NCBI RefSeq assembly: GCF_024722015.1
Contig: NZ_JANQBD010000022.1
Span: 62,001 to 126,000 of the forward strand
From: Paenibacillus radicis (ex Xue et al. 2023)
GTDB lineage: Bacteria; Bacillota; Bacilli; Paenibacillales; NBRC-103111
Direction of reading: 5' to 3'
DNA length: 64,000 nt
Part shown: positions 34,778 through 43,335 of the stretch, one piece after another
Layout: each line of letters begins with the position of its first letter
Numbering within the stretch: the first letter of the stretch is position 1
Program-made: the position numbers and the translations under genes
Notes under the pieces: generated by a model
What the model saw: only the letters and a program-made list of their open reading frames with translations
Databases searched by the model: none
What the model was told of the DNA's origin: nothing

Positions 34778-36031
34778 TTACTGCTGCAGCAATGGTTTTA
34801 TTTTGGCATCGGCATCTTTAACTGCGACATCCGGAGCTTTAGCCCCCGTAATAACCTCTTGCATCATGATCTGAATGGCATCTGAAATTTTCGGATAATT
34901 CGGACCATAAGCTCTTGCCTTAGCTACCTTCATTGCGTCAGCAAATACTTTCAGCTGCTTGTCATTTTGCCAAAACGGATCCATCAAATAGTCTTCACGG
35001 CTTGGAAGACGCCCCGCAGCTTTCAAAAACTCCTTCAAACGGTCCGGCTCGTTAGCAAACTTAATAATGTCGAACGCTATATCCTTATGTTTCGAGGCAT
35101 CAGTAATCGCCCAGTTTTCCCCACCAAGTATAGTTCCACCTTGTTTATTGGTTGGTAGCTGCACGACATCCCAATTAACTTTTCCTTCTTTTCTTAAAAG
35201 AGGAATCTGCCAGGTTCCATTCACCATCATTGCAACTTTACCTGTAGAGAACTGTACAACCGTGTCGGATTGCTTTTGGTTAATCACTTCTTTAGACATA
35301 TAACCCTTGGAGACCATGTCCTTCAACAACGTAGCTGCTTCAACCGTGCCCGCGCTGTTGAAGTTGGAAATGTCGGAACCGGCTTGGTACATTAATGGAA
35401 GGAATTGAAAAGTGCCTTCTTCGGTTTTTACAGCCGTCATCGAAAATCCGTACACATCTGGTTTAGTCAGCTTCTGGGCTGCGTCCTTTAACTCATCCCA
35501 GGTTTTCGGAGGATTGATTCCAGCTTCTTTCAGCATGTCTACGTTGTAATATAGCGCCAAATCATTACTCCCAATCGGCACGCCGTAGTTCTTGCCTTTA
35601 TACATTGTGGATGACCAAGGTCCGGAGAAATACTTATCCGCTTGACCCCATTGTTGAATTTCCTTCGTAATATCGGCAAGGATACCCGCAGCGGCAAAAG
35701 CCTGGTGATCCGGATTGTCTATCCAAACAATGTCTGGTACTTGATTGCCCGCTGCCCCGAGCAGCAGCTTGTTTTTGATGTCAGCAAAAGAGACAAAGGT
35801 GCGCTCGATTTTTACATTAGGATGAGCAGTCTCATACTCTGCAATTGTTTTCTTTAATGCACCTTGAGTAGCTTCGCTAGTCATGGAATCCCACCACTGA
35901 ATTGTAACCTTGTCACCTGAAGCGGTTGAACCTTGAGCTGATTTAGGTGCCTCACCAGATGGTGCGCATGCAGTTAACAGAACAGGTACGGTAACCATTG
36001 CCATCATGAGAGCCCTTACATTCTTAAACAT
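34778..36031 (-). CDS. Sugar ABC transporter substrate-binding lipoprotein, CUT1 family
   Basis: A 417-residue lipoprotein with lipobox LTAC-A near residue 21. The mature protein opens VTIQWWDSMTSEATQGAL, typical of CUT1 binding proteins. It is the first gene of the alpha-xylosidase operon. A 30-bp perfect palindrome lies 101 bp upstream and a TATAAT at 36095-36090 (minus). The probable ligand is a xylosylated glucan fragment, inferred from the alpha-xylosidase. Confidence 0.92.
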   Translation of the reverse strand: MFKNVRALMMAMVTVPVLLTACAPSGEAPKSAQGSTASGDKVTIQWWDSMTSEATQGALKKTIAEYETAHPNVKIERTFVSFADIKNKLLLGAAGNQVPDIVWIDNPDHQAFAAAGILADITKEIQQWGQADKYFSGPWSSTMYKGKNYGVPIGSNDLALYYNVDMLKEAGINPPKTWDELKDAAQKLTKPDVYGFSMTAVKTEEGTFQFLPLMYQAGSDISNFNSAGTVEAATLLKDMVSKGYMSKEVINQKQSDTVVQFSTGKVAMMVNGTWQIPLLRKEGKVNWDVVQLPTNKQGGTILGGENWAITDASKHKDIAFDIIKFANEPDRLKEFLKAAGRLPSREDYLMDPFWQNDKQLKVFADAMKVAKARAYGPNYPKISDAIQIMMQEVITGAKAPDVAVKDADAKIKPLLQQ

Positions 36032-36131
36032 TTTTCTTCCCCCTTAAAATACTTAGTCATAATATGCAGTGCTACAAACGATTTCATACATTATATCGGA
36101 TGCGGCATGGGCATCGCCTCAATAAATCATT

Positions 36132-36161
36132 CACTAAATGATGTACGTACATCATTTAGTG
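36132..36161. promoter_or_regulatory. 30-bp perfect palindrome, operator of alpha-xylosidase operon
   Basis: Fifteen bases starting CACTAAATGATGTAC are mirrored exactly with no spacer. The core TGATGTACGTACATCA recurs, with one change, at 37336-37351 before the lacI gene. It lies upstream of the -10 of the binding-protein gene. The shared core marks it as the site of the adjacent LacI regulator. Confidence 0.8.
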
Positions 36162-36194
36162 TTAAAAAAATACGCTGTTTCCTGATGGAATGGC

Positions 36195-37229
36195 TTAAAT
36201 ATAGTAACGCGCATTTTCTTTGGTTGCTAGTTCCAGCTTCGTGATGTTTTCCTTCTCATTCACCTTATCGCCGGATACCAAATAATCAAACATGGATTTG
36301 ACCGTAAGATACCCTTGGTTAATAGGGTCTTGACAAATCGTTGCTGTGACAACACCTTTTCTCATGTATTGGTAAATTTCTTCCGTCATATCATGGCCTA
36401 CTAAAGCAATCGGCTTCGATAAATTGGCATCGGCCAAATGCTTGGCGATAATATGCAGCCTGGCACTGGAAACATAAATGCCGTCTACCTGATGAAAATA
36501 ATCCATAAATGTGTCAATAGAATCGTAATCTTCCTGCTGCAGCTTGAGCGGACCCACCAATTCAATATGATCGTAATCGGCAACAACCTCACGAAAACCG
36601 GTTATTTTCTGCTGCATTTGAAAGTTAGTGTAGGACATAATCATCCCTAGCTTCGTCTTCGTTCCGATAAACTTGCACAATACATCCGCCGCTAACCTTC
36701 CGGCAATCCGGTAATCGCAACCGACATAAAAAAGCCGTTTACTTAATGGAGAATCGCTGTTAAAGGTACAAATGGCCAGCCCTTGATCTACACCGTAGTC
36801 AATGATATCAGCCATTTCTTGAGGATCATTCGGTGACAATGCAATAGCATCGAATTTTCCGGAATCAATGAGCTCCAATACTGTTTTCTTTTGCTGCTCC
36901 AGGTCGTACTTCTCGGAACGGATAATGCGTACGTGCAGGCCATAATCACGAAATTCATCAATGGCAATTAAAATACCCTTCTCCACCTGCTTCCAGAAAT
37001 ACTCAGGAAGCTCCGGAAATACGATAGCCATCGAAAACTCATTTTTACGTGATAAAAAACTAGCGGACTTGTTGGGTGTGTAGTTCATTTCTTTAATCTT
37101 GTCCATTACCTTTTGATAGGTTTGAGGTTTGACATTTCCCCTGTTATTCAATACACGGTCTAATGTGGCTACGGAAATTCCGATTTGCTTTGCCATTTCC
37201 TTGACAGTTAACCGTTTGCTTTGATCCAT
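36195..37229 (-). CDS. LacI-family regulator of alpha-xylosidase operon
   Basis: About 344 residues. Helix-turn-helix LTVKEMAKQIGISVATLDRV starts at residue 7 if the ATG at 37229 is used; a GTG at 37268 with AAGGA gives a 13-residue extension unusual for LacI proteins. The remainder is a ribose-binding-like effector domain (FSMAIVFPELPEYFWKQVEK onward), closer to the group sensing sugars through a periplasmic-binding fold. It lies upstream of the transporter operon on the same strand. Matching palindromes flank it, implying control of the operon and itself. Confidence 0.9.
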   Translation of the reverse strand: MDQSKRLTVKEMAKQIGISVATLDRVLNNRGNVKPQTYQKVMDKIKEMNYTPNKSASFLSRKNEFSMAIVFPELPEYFWKQVEKGILIAIDEFRDYGLHVRIIRSEKYDLEQQKKTVLELIDSGKFDAIALSPNDPQEMADIIDYGVDQGLAICTFNSDSPLSKRLFYVGCDYRIAGRLAADVLCKFIGTKTKLGMIMSYTNFQMQQKITGFREVVADYDHIELVGPLKLQQEDYDSIDTFMDYFHQVDGIYVSSARLHIIAKHLADANLSKPIALVGHDMTEEIYQYMRKGVVTATICQDPINQGYLTVKSMFDYLVSGDKVNEKENITKLELATKENARYYI

Positions 37230-37334
37230 GTCACACCCACTGCCTAACTTAAAGATTTTGTACTTCACTTCGTCCTTATCATAACAACCAGCAAATAATC
37301 TGTCAACGCTTCCATGATGTTTTTACTGTTTTTC

Positions 37335-37352
37335 TTGATTTACGTACATCAA
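37335..37352 (-). promoter_or_regulatory. LacI operator copy before the lacI gene
   Basis: TTGATTTACGTACATCAA is a near-perfect 18-bp palindrome (one mismatch pair). Its TGAT-TACGTA-ATCA core equals that of the 30-bp site at 36132-36161. Autoregulation is inferred. Confidence 0.7.
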
Positions 37353-37848
37353 CATTTTGATCCTTGCTTCCGTTGTCCCAACATTCGCTGATAATATGGC
37401 CACAGAAGCCATGAACCAGTGTGCTTATTTGCGGCCATTGATCATGCGGGATCGCTGCAGGATTTACTAGAGATGTTCCTGTAAACGCCTACCGTTCCTT
37501 ACAGGAAAGGTGGATTACCCTAAAGTAGACCCAGCCGCAGGGGGGAATGCCAGTGTATCCCCTCCTGCGGCTGGGCAGATTTAAACAAACAACAAACTAA
37601 GCATGGACATAATAGATTCAATCGGCAATGGCCTATGTCAATCCCGGCAGGGCCGCGGCAAGTGTTCACCCAAGGCTATAATCTACGGCGAGCCTATGCC
37701 ATTCACATAGGCCCAACGAAGGCTCTCCGCCTCACTGAATCAACAACCCACTTCAGCACGCGATCAGGGGGTGTATGCTCAGATACGGGTATTATAAATC
37801 TCCATCCTTTATCTGTTTTCTATCCTATTTTATCATAATCCTGTTGGA
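37353..37848. other. Gene-free region between lacI operator and fliB end
   Basis: It contains a 9-bp inverted repeat (TTCCTGTAA 37476-37484, TTACAGGAA 37499-37507) and a very stable stem at 37530-37575. A 67-codon frame at 37635-37838 has no ribosome binding site and no recognisable motif. I see no supported gene. Confidence 0.55.
37530..37575. repeat. Very stable GC-rich hairpin
   Basis: CCCAGCCGCAG (37530-37540) pairs perfectly with CTGCGGCTGGG (37565-37575), with further G-run/C-run pairing inside. No U-run follows on either strand. It is more likely a repeat or structured element than a terminator. Confidence 0.6.
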
Positions 37849-39072
37849 TTAATTTTTAACCAGAATCGCTAGAGAAGATAAATTATACTTTCCATTTTCC
37901 TTCAACCAGCTCAAAAACTGACGCGAATGCTTGAACGCATGCTCGAACGTCCTCGAATAGGATTGTATCAACATAATGACGTGGTTCATATCAAAATCTT
38001 CTTTGTGGTAACCCATCATTCCAATTAAATGGAATTTGATTAGCGCATAGTGCATAATGAACGTCATGTATTCCTCAAATATATCCGTTCCAACAGGAAA
38101 TGATTTTTTAAACATATTGTTAACCAGGTAATTCTCCAGAACATACTCATGCTCCTTCATAAAAGGCAAGTAATGGCTACGATACGCATTTTTATACGCT
38201 TCTAAGCTATCCTTGTCTACTCTATCCCCCATAAATTTAATCCCTCTCAAGCTTTCCATTATACATTGGAGGTACCTCTTATGGTTAACTCCGTTAAATA
38301 AATGCATATCTATCGATTTCCTCAACAGCTCCATCTGATCAGCGATAGACGTAGGGAGGCTGGTTGATCTTTCTTTTATCAATCCTTGCTCAATCTGGTT
38401 CCTATAAGAGGAAATCATGCTTGGGACCTCTTCTGCTTCACCTGACGATAGTCGGTCTTGCAGCTCCTCAAATAACATGCCCAAAATAAGCAGCCTTTCC
38501 GATAAAGGGTACTTCCGGTTTTGCAGCACTTCAAACGTAAACTTCCGAAGCTCCAGGAAATATCGACGTACTGGCTTAGGATCGTTGGTATCTATACGAA
38601 TAGCTTCCCACCGGCTCTCATCAACAACCTCCTGAATCTCTTCAAACACGATTCCATTAGGATTAAGCAATGCCAATCGAGCCACTTCAGGACAGGACAT
38701 AGTAGCTGATTTCTGGTGGATTCCGTCCACTACATTAGAAACGCGGGGATACGTCACACATAGATTAGAAAGATACGATTCGCCTAGCTGCGAATGGATG
38801 CTGCATAATTTCTCCTGATTAAGAAAGGGGCATACGGATCCCGTGGTTAATTGAATTTCTGCAAAATGCCGACTGCCAGGAGATGCTTCAATCTTCTTTA
38901 GATGCTCCAAAAGTGGAAGGGTGGAAGCGAGGCCCTGAACCTCCTCATATCGCTTGTACGTTTTTTGGTCAACTGTAATTTTCCAGCCTGCGCAGCATGT
39001 ATCCTCACACGCGGGACCGATACATGAAAACTCGCGCATATATTGTGGCAGGAGTACGGTTTGTTTTTCCAA
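37849..39072 (-). CDS. fliB: Flagellin lysine-N-methylase FliB
   Basis: A 407-residue protein. The TTG at 39072 has GGGAGG about seven bases upstream. Cysteines cluster in CIGPACEDTCCAGW (N-terminal) and again in SVCPFL, LCSIH, NLCVTYPR and MSCPEVA, the pattern of FliB, probably an Fe-S or metal centre. FliB methylates lysines of flagellin. No flagellar gene is in the window; similar stand-alone copies are frequent in Paenibacillus. Divergent from the stalk-domain protein gene by 270 bp. Confidence 0.88.
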   Translation of the reverse strand: MEKQTVLLPQYMREFSCIGPACEDTCCAGWKITVDQKTYKRYEEVQGLASTLPLLEHLKKIEASPGSRHFAEIQLTTGSVCPFLNQEKLCSIHSQLGESYLSNLCVTYPRVSNVVDGIHQKSATMSCPEVARLALLNPNGIVFEEIQEVVDESRWEAIRIDTNDPKPVRRYFLELRKFTFEVLQNRKYPLSERLLILGMLFEELQDRLSSGEAEEVPSMISSYRNQIEQGLIKERSTSLPTSIADQMELLRKSIDMHLFNGVNHKRYLQCIMESLRGIKFMGDRVDKDSLEAYKNAYRSHYLPFMKEHEYVLENYLVNNMFKKSFPVGTDIFEEYMTFIMHYALIKFHLIGMMGYHKEDFDMNHVIMLIQSYSRTFEHAFKHSRQFLSWLKENGKYNLSSLAILVKN

Positions 39073-39341
39073 TAGAATACCTCCCTTTGAGCTTTCGTTC
39101 TTTATAAAGAACATAATCTTACAGTATCACTCGTTCCCACTAGCGTCAATGAATAATGCGATTATTACATTAGGTTAATCCCAAGTTAGCGCCTTAACCA
39201 TTCGCAATTCAAGAAGATTAACAACAGATCGACAGCGCTGTATTCTGCGAACAATTACCTCAAGTGCAACATAATCCAAACCCGTCTCGTCAAAGATCAT
39301 TGACAGCAACATTAAATTACTCGCAGAAGGGAATTACAACA

Positions 39342-40409
39342 ATGAAACCTTTAATGAAAAAAAGTCTGGTCGTTCTAACCCTATCCACTATGATGTCAAC
39401 TGGGGCAGCTTACGCTTCAACTGATAATGTACAGCCTATTAATGCCTTAACACCCATTACCACTCAAGCTGCTACGTCTCCCGTTACTATTAATCTAAAT
39501 GGCGAACCGCTATCAGAATATGGCTACCAAACACCTAATGCTGCAGAATCTATGCTGCCTCTCCGGGCTGTTGCAGAGAAATTAGGCTATACTTTAGTCT
39601 GGAACCCTGAGACTCTATCCGTCGATTTGAATAAAGGCCCGATTTTTACAACTGTAAAAACAGGCGAAGATAGTTATACTATCAACAAAATGCTTACAAC
39701 TCTTGGCACAGCGCCTGAGCTGGTCGACAGCAAGCTGTATGTACCTTCATCCTTTGTAAGCAAGATCTTGCATGCTTCCGTAGCTTCACAAGGAAATTCA
39801 GTGTCAATAACACTCGCCGAGCAGCAAAAAAAGGTTCAAGCAACAGGAGTTATTACCGCTATCAGAAATGAAGGGAACCACTCATCCGTTCAAATCCAGG
39901 GTGTGGGCATGAATGGACTCGTGCTTAATGTAGGGGACGAAACTGAGTATCAAATGCTTGACGAGACCAAGCTAAGCCTCTCTGATCTGCATATTGGCTT
40001 GACTGTAGTAGCTGAGCATTCGCTTGCTGCCACACTTAGTCTGCCGCCACAAACCCCTACAACCAAAATTACGGTTCTGGATCCAAAGAGACAAGCAGAT
40101 TTGCTTGGCACTGCAGGCCAGATTGAAGAGGTGCGCAGCAATGATGCCGGGAAAACAAGCTTTTTGATTAAAGGCACAAAACTAAGCGACCAGTCACAAA
40201 GCGAAATCGTTCTTCAGATATCTGATGAAACCACTCTAATCAACAAAGATGGAGATCCTATTGATAAATCTCTGCTCGTTAAGGGTACCCAAGTAGTAGG
40301 CTTTTACGGGCCGACAATGACAAGAAGCTTACCTCCTATCGGAAACGCTTGGAAAATTGTTGTGGATTTGAAGGAAGAACAAGAACAGGATCAAGCCGTA
40401 CAGCATTAA
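39342..40409 (+). CDS. Secreted stalk-domain (copper amine oxidase N-terminal-like) protein
   Basis: A 355-residue exported protein. The start at 39342 has GAAGGG ten bases upstream. The signal peptide is MKPLMKKSLVVLTLSTMMST followed by GAAYA-S, a clear cleavage site. Residues 50-140 form the Cu-amine-oxidase N1/stalk domain (MLPLRAVAEKLGYTLVWNPE; LYVPSSFVSKIL), which is widespread in Paenibacillus cell-surface proteins and is not an enzyme. The remaining beta-rich part (two similar VTGxI...I-x-G segments) is unassigned. It is likely a wall-associated or secreted binding protein. A strong terminator follows. Confidence 0.82.
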   Translation: MKPLMKKSLVVLTLSTMMSTGAAYASTDNVQPINALTPITTQAATSPVTINLNGEPLSEYGYQTPNAAESMLPLRAVAEKLGYTLVWNPETLSVDLNKGPIFTTVKTGEDSYTINKMLTTLGTAPELVDSKLYVPSSFVSKILHASVASQGNSVSITLAEQQKKVQATGVITAIRNEGNHSSVQIQGVGMNGLVLNVGDETEYQMLDETKLSLSDLHIGLTVVAEHSLAATLSLPPQTPTTKITVLDPKRQADLLGTAGQIEEVRSNDAGKTSFLIKGTKLSDQSQSEIVLQISDETTLINKDGDPIDKSLLVKGTQVVGFYGPTMTRSLPPIGNAWKIVVDLKEEQEQDQAVQH

Positions 40410-40427
40410 TTTTATATACAAACAAAG

Positions 40428-40468
40428 AAGACTCCAGCCTACTTTAACAATGGTCTGGAGTCTTTTTT
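40428..40468. terminator. Terminator between stalk-domain gene and rlmN (convergent)
   Basis: AAGACTCCAG (40428-40437) pairs with CTGGAGTCTT (40455-40464) and six T follow. The stem is preceded by A-rich sequence, so it can serve both convergent genes. Confidence 0.8.
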
Positions 40469-40517
40469 ATTGGGGGACAGGCTCATTTGGTACTACCCTT
40501 AAGGGACAGTCCCTTCA

Positions 40518-41579
40518 TTATGTCGTTTGTTTGATCTGTTTGCTTCTTAACTGACCACAAGCAGCATCAATATCTGTCCCATGTTCAAGCCGAACACTAC
40601 AGCTAATGCCTTGCTTCTTTAACGTATCGTAGAACGCTCGCACTGATTCATGCTCGCTTCTCTTGTATTGATCAAGCTCATCCACTGGATTGTATGGAAT
40701 CAAGTTAACATTTATCAGCTGCCGCTTATCCCGAATCAAGTCAGCAAGCTCCAACGCATGCTCCCTGCCATCATTTACATCCTTCAGTAAAATATAGCTG
40801 AGCGTGATCCGCCGATTCGTTTTTAGCAAGTAATAATCAATAGCCTGCATTAGCTTTTCGATGGAATAGGCACGGTTGATTTTCATAATCTGTGTTCGCA
40901 GTTCATTGTTTGGCGCATGTAAGGAAACAGCCAGGTTCACAGGCATATAGATATCGGCAAATTCAACTATTTTATCAGGGAGTCCGCTAGTCGATACCGT
41001 GATATGTCTTGCCCCAATAGCTAGTCCTTTGTGATCTATAATCACCTGCAAAAAGTCCACCGTGTTTTTAAAATTATCAAAAGGCTCGCCAATTCCCATA
41101 ACTACAACATGGCTCACTTTTTCATCTTGCTGCGCTTGATCCAGGTGAAGCTGAACCTTCATAATTTGCTCGACAATCTCTCCGCTGGATAAATCACGGC
41201 TTTTGGTTAATAATCCGCTCGCACAAAAGCTGCATCCAATGTTACAGCCTACTTGAGTTGTTACACATACGGACAGCCCATATTTATGTCTCATCAATAC
41301 CGTTTCAATGAGATTGCCATCTTTTAGCTTGAACAGAAACTTGATCGTTCCATCGGCCGATTCCTGCTTCAAGTGCTCGTTTAAGGTTTGAATGGCAAAA
41401 TGATCGGCCAATAATTGAATACAATCTTTATTAACATCAACCATATCTGAGAAATCCGTTACGCGCTTCCTATACAGCCAATCCCACACCTGTAAGGCCC
41501 GCGACTTTTTATGCCCATTTTCCATGAGCCATGCTATCAACTGTTCCAACGTCAGTCCATATATGGAGTCTTTATTCAT
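40518..41579 (-). CDS. rlmN: 23S rRNA (adenine-C2)-methyltransferase, RlmN family
   Basis: A 353-residue radical-SAM methylase. Cys105, Cys112, Cys116 and Cys119 (VCVTTQVGCNIGCSFCASG) give the catalytic Cys and the CxxxCxxC cluster; the C-terminal partner Cys lies in IDAACGQLR. GIGEPFDN and HAPN are RlmN landmarks. It should methylate A2503 of 23S rRNA and perhaps A37 of tRNAs. After the cluster it has GLLTKSRDL where B. subtilis RlmN, as I recall it, has TLGGLKRNL. The gene is outside the usual rpe/stk neighbourhood, so it may be a second, divergent copy. Cfr-type motifs (CGCNFGC, FCATG) are absent. Confidence 0.88.
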   Translation of the reverse strand: MNKDSIYGLTLEQLIAWLMENGHKKSRALQVWDWLYRKRVTDFSDMVDVNKDCIQLLADHFAIQTLNEHLKQESADGTIKFLFKLKDGNLIETVLMRHKYGLSVCVTTQVGCNIGCSFCASGLLTKSRDLSSGEIVEQIMKVQLHLDQAQQDEKVSHVVVMGIGEPFDNFKNTVDFLQVIIDHKGLAIGARHITVSTSGLPDKIVEFADIYMPVNLAVSLHAPNNELRTQIMKINRAYSIEKLMQAIDYYLLKTNRRITLSYILLKDVNDGREHALELADLIRDKRQLINVNLIPYNPVDELDQYKRSEHESVRAFYDTLKKQGISCSVRLEHGTDIDAACGQLRSKQIKQTT

Positions 41580-41740
41580 TCTTATCCTCTTTTCAAAACG
41601 AATTCGAGACTTATTCTAGTTACAGCCGAAGCTAACCATTCTTTCTATGATTGTCCCAAAATTCTTCTATTAAAGCAAGGGGACTTGGACTTTCAAGGTT
41701 TGTAAATCTTGGCTTGCCAGAACCACCCGCCACAGGGCCA

Positions 41741-42577
41741 TTACTTTGTAATATCAATAAATCCCTCTCCAAACACATCCCGTACATCATGAATCGTTAT
41801 AAACGCATTTTTATCGGTTGCTCTAACAATTTTTTTGAGCAGGCTTACTTCCTGTTTACTAATGACGATATACAGAATCTCTTTAGCCGTTTTTGTGTAA
41901 TAGCCATGGCCATAAATAACAGTAACGCCTCTGTCCATTAGCACATTTACTTGTTCGGCAATTTTACTCTGCTCATTCGATATTATGGTGACAGCCTTTT
42001 TGGGGTTAACCCCTTCTATGATGAAATCCATAACCTTGGTCGCTACATAGAGCATTACAATAGTAAGCATTACACTTTGAGCCCCAATAATAAAATACGA
42101 GGAAAAAACAACAATCAGATCAAACAATAACAGGGCATAGCTAATATTCCAGTCGAGATATTTGTTCGCTATTCTGGCCAGAATGGTCGTGCCCGCTGTT
42201 GTGCCTCCGACTCTAATAATTAAGCCTAAGCCAATCCCCGCAAATACTCCTCCGAACAAGGCATTTACGATTAATTCATCTGAAGAAATACGCCAACCCT
42301 CCGTTAAAAATAAAAAAAGAGAATTGAAGGAAACCGCAATAATCGTATAGAGTGTCGTTGTTTTATCCAGAAACTTAAAGCCTACTAGCAGTAAGCAAGA
42401 GTTTAATATTAAGCTGACCAATCCGGGGGACCATTGAAATACGTAATAGAGAATAATGCTTGTCCCTATAACCCCGCCCTCACCAAATTCATTAGGAATA
42501 ACAAAAAGATTTACAGCCAAAGCAAACATCAATGAACCCACAATAAGAATAAAAATATCCGCCGCTCTTTTTTTCAT
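41741..42577 (-). CDS. YitT family membrane protein (DUF161/DUF2179)
   Basis: A 278-residue protein with five or six hydrophobic helices in the first 190 residues and a soluble C-terminal DUF2179 domain (KKAVTIISNEQSKIAEQVN to the end). VNLFVIPNEFGEGGVIGTS and GGVFAGIGLGLIIRVGGTTAG are family signatures. GAAGG precedes the ATG by about ten bases. The role of YitT proteins is not established. It lies between rlmN and the SPFH module and seems monocistronic. Confidence 0.9.
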   Translation of the reverse strand: MKKRAADIFILIVGSLMFALAVNLFVIPNEFGEGGVIGTSIILYYVFQWSPGLVSLILNSCLLLVGFKFLDKTTTLYTIIAVSFNSLFLFLTEGWRISSDELIVNALFGGVFAGIGLGLIIRVGGTTAGTTILARIANKYLDWNISYALLLFDLIVVFSSYFIIGAQSVMLTIVMLYVATKVMDFIIEGVNPKKAVTIISNEQSKIAEQVNVLMDRGVTVIYGHGYYTKTAKEILYIVISKQEVSLLKKIVRATDKNAFITIHDVRDVFGEGFIDITK

Positions 42578-42691
42578 ATCGATGTACCTTCTTAACTATT
42601 AAAGTTAACCTCTCCTAAGTAATACGATTCAGTATAACACCTATTGAACGAAAATACAGGGCATCCCTATGGACACCCTGCGCAGTTTAAA

Positions 42692-42732
42692 GGGGTTGTC
42701 TCTTAAGTCTGGATAAGACTAGAAACAACCCC
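42692..42732 (-). terminator. Terminator-like hairpin after the SPFH module
   Basis: GGGGTTGT (42692-42699) pairs with ACAACCCC (42725-42732), with inner AGTCT/AGACT pairing. It lies 46 bp after the last gene (minus strand). No long U-run is present. Confidence 0.5.
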
Positions 42733-42777
42733 GTAATCAAGCTAATATTTCCTCTTGGAGACGTTCATCGAAATAAC

Positions 42778-43308
42778 TTAGCTTCTTCCATATTTCATAT
42801 TGAACGATTCGTCACTCGATGCGAGGTAAATAATGCCTTCGATAAAACCAATAAGCGCCGGGATATAAGTCCAGCAAAAAAGTAAGTAAACAATTCCCCA
42901 ACCCACTTTTCCAAGATAAAACTTGTGCACCCCTAATCCACCAAGCAAAATTGCGAGTATACCTGCAGTAGTCTTGCTTTTTCTGGGAACATACACATTG
43001 CTATTCATAGTATTCATATGGTTCATGTTATTATTGTTCATGTTATTATTCATGTTGTTGGCATTATTCGTGTTCATGCCAGCCATCATTTCATTCATAT
43101 CTTTCATCATTTCATTGACCTTGTTTATAGATTCCGGGGAATTCACATTCGATGTGGTAATAGTCTGCGTGTAGGAATTAAATCCGGATGTATTTTGCTG
43201 AGCCTGCACTTGCGGCTGATTAACAGCGATACTTTCCCCACAATATTTACATTCCGTTACATTCTGTGCGACTGGTGCCCCGCAGGCTGGACAGTTACTT
43301 GTACTCAT
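42778..43308 (-). CDS. TM2-domain protein with N-terminal zinc ribbon
   Basis: A 176-residue protein. CPACGAPVAQNVTECKYCG at the N-terminus is a zinc ribbon; residues 40-105 are low-complexity, very rich in Asn and Met; the C-terminal 65 residues form a TM2 domain (KTTAGILAILLGGLGVHKFY; YIPALIGFIEGIIYL). GGGAGAG precedes the ATG. It is the third gene of a module with an SPFH protein and a membrane protein. It resembles the way B. subtilis YdjGHI group together (from memory). A membrane-stress or envelope adaptor role is inferred. Confidence 0.88.
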   Translation of the reverse strand: MSTSNCPACGAPVAQNVTECKYCGESIAVNQPQVQAQQNTSGFNSYTQTITTSNVNSPESINKVNEMMKDMNEMMAGMNTNNANNMNNNMNNNNMNHMNTMNSNVYVPRKSKTTAGILAILLGGLGVHKFYLGKVGWGIVYLLFCWTYIPALIGFIEGIIYLASSDESFNMKYGRS

Positions 43309-43335
43309 AAGATGTCTCTCCCTTACTTTACATAT

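Noticed and set aside
37635..37838. A 67-codon frame near the end of fliB
   Set aside because: No ribosome binding site, no hydrophobic or domain pattern, and the region is rich in short inverted repeats.
40518..41579. Possible Cfr-type antibiotic resistance methylase
   Set aside because: The cluster reads VGCNIGCSFCAS, not the CGCNFGC...FCATG type of Cfr, and RlmN landmarks dominate. Treated as RlmN family.
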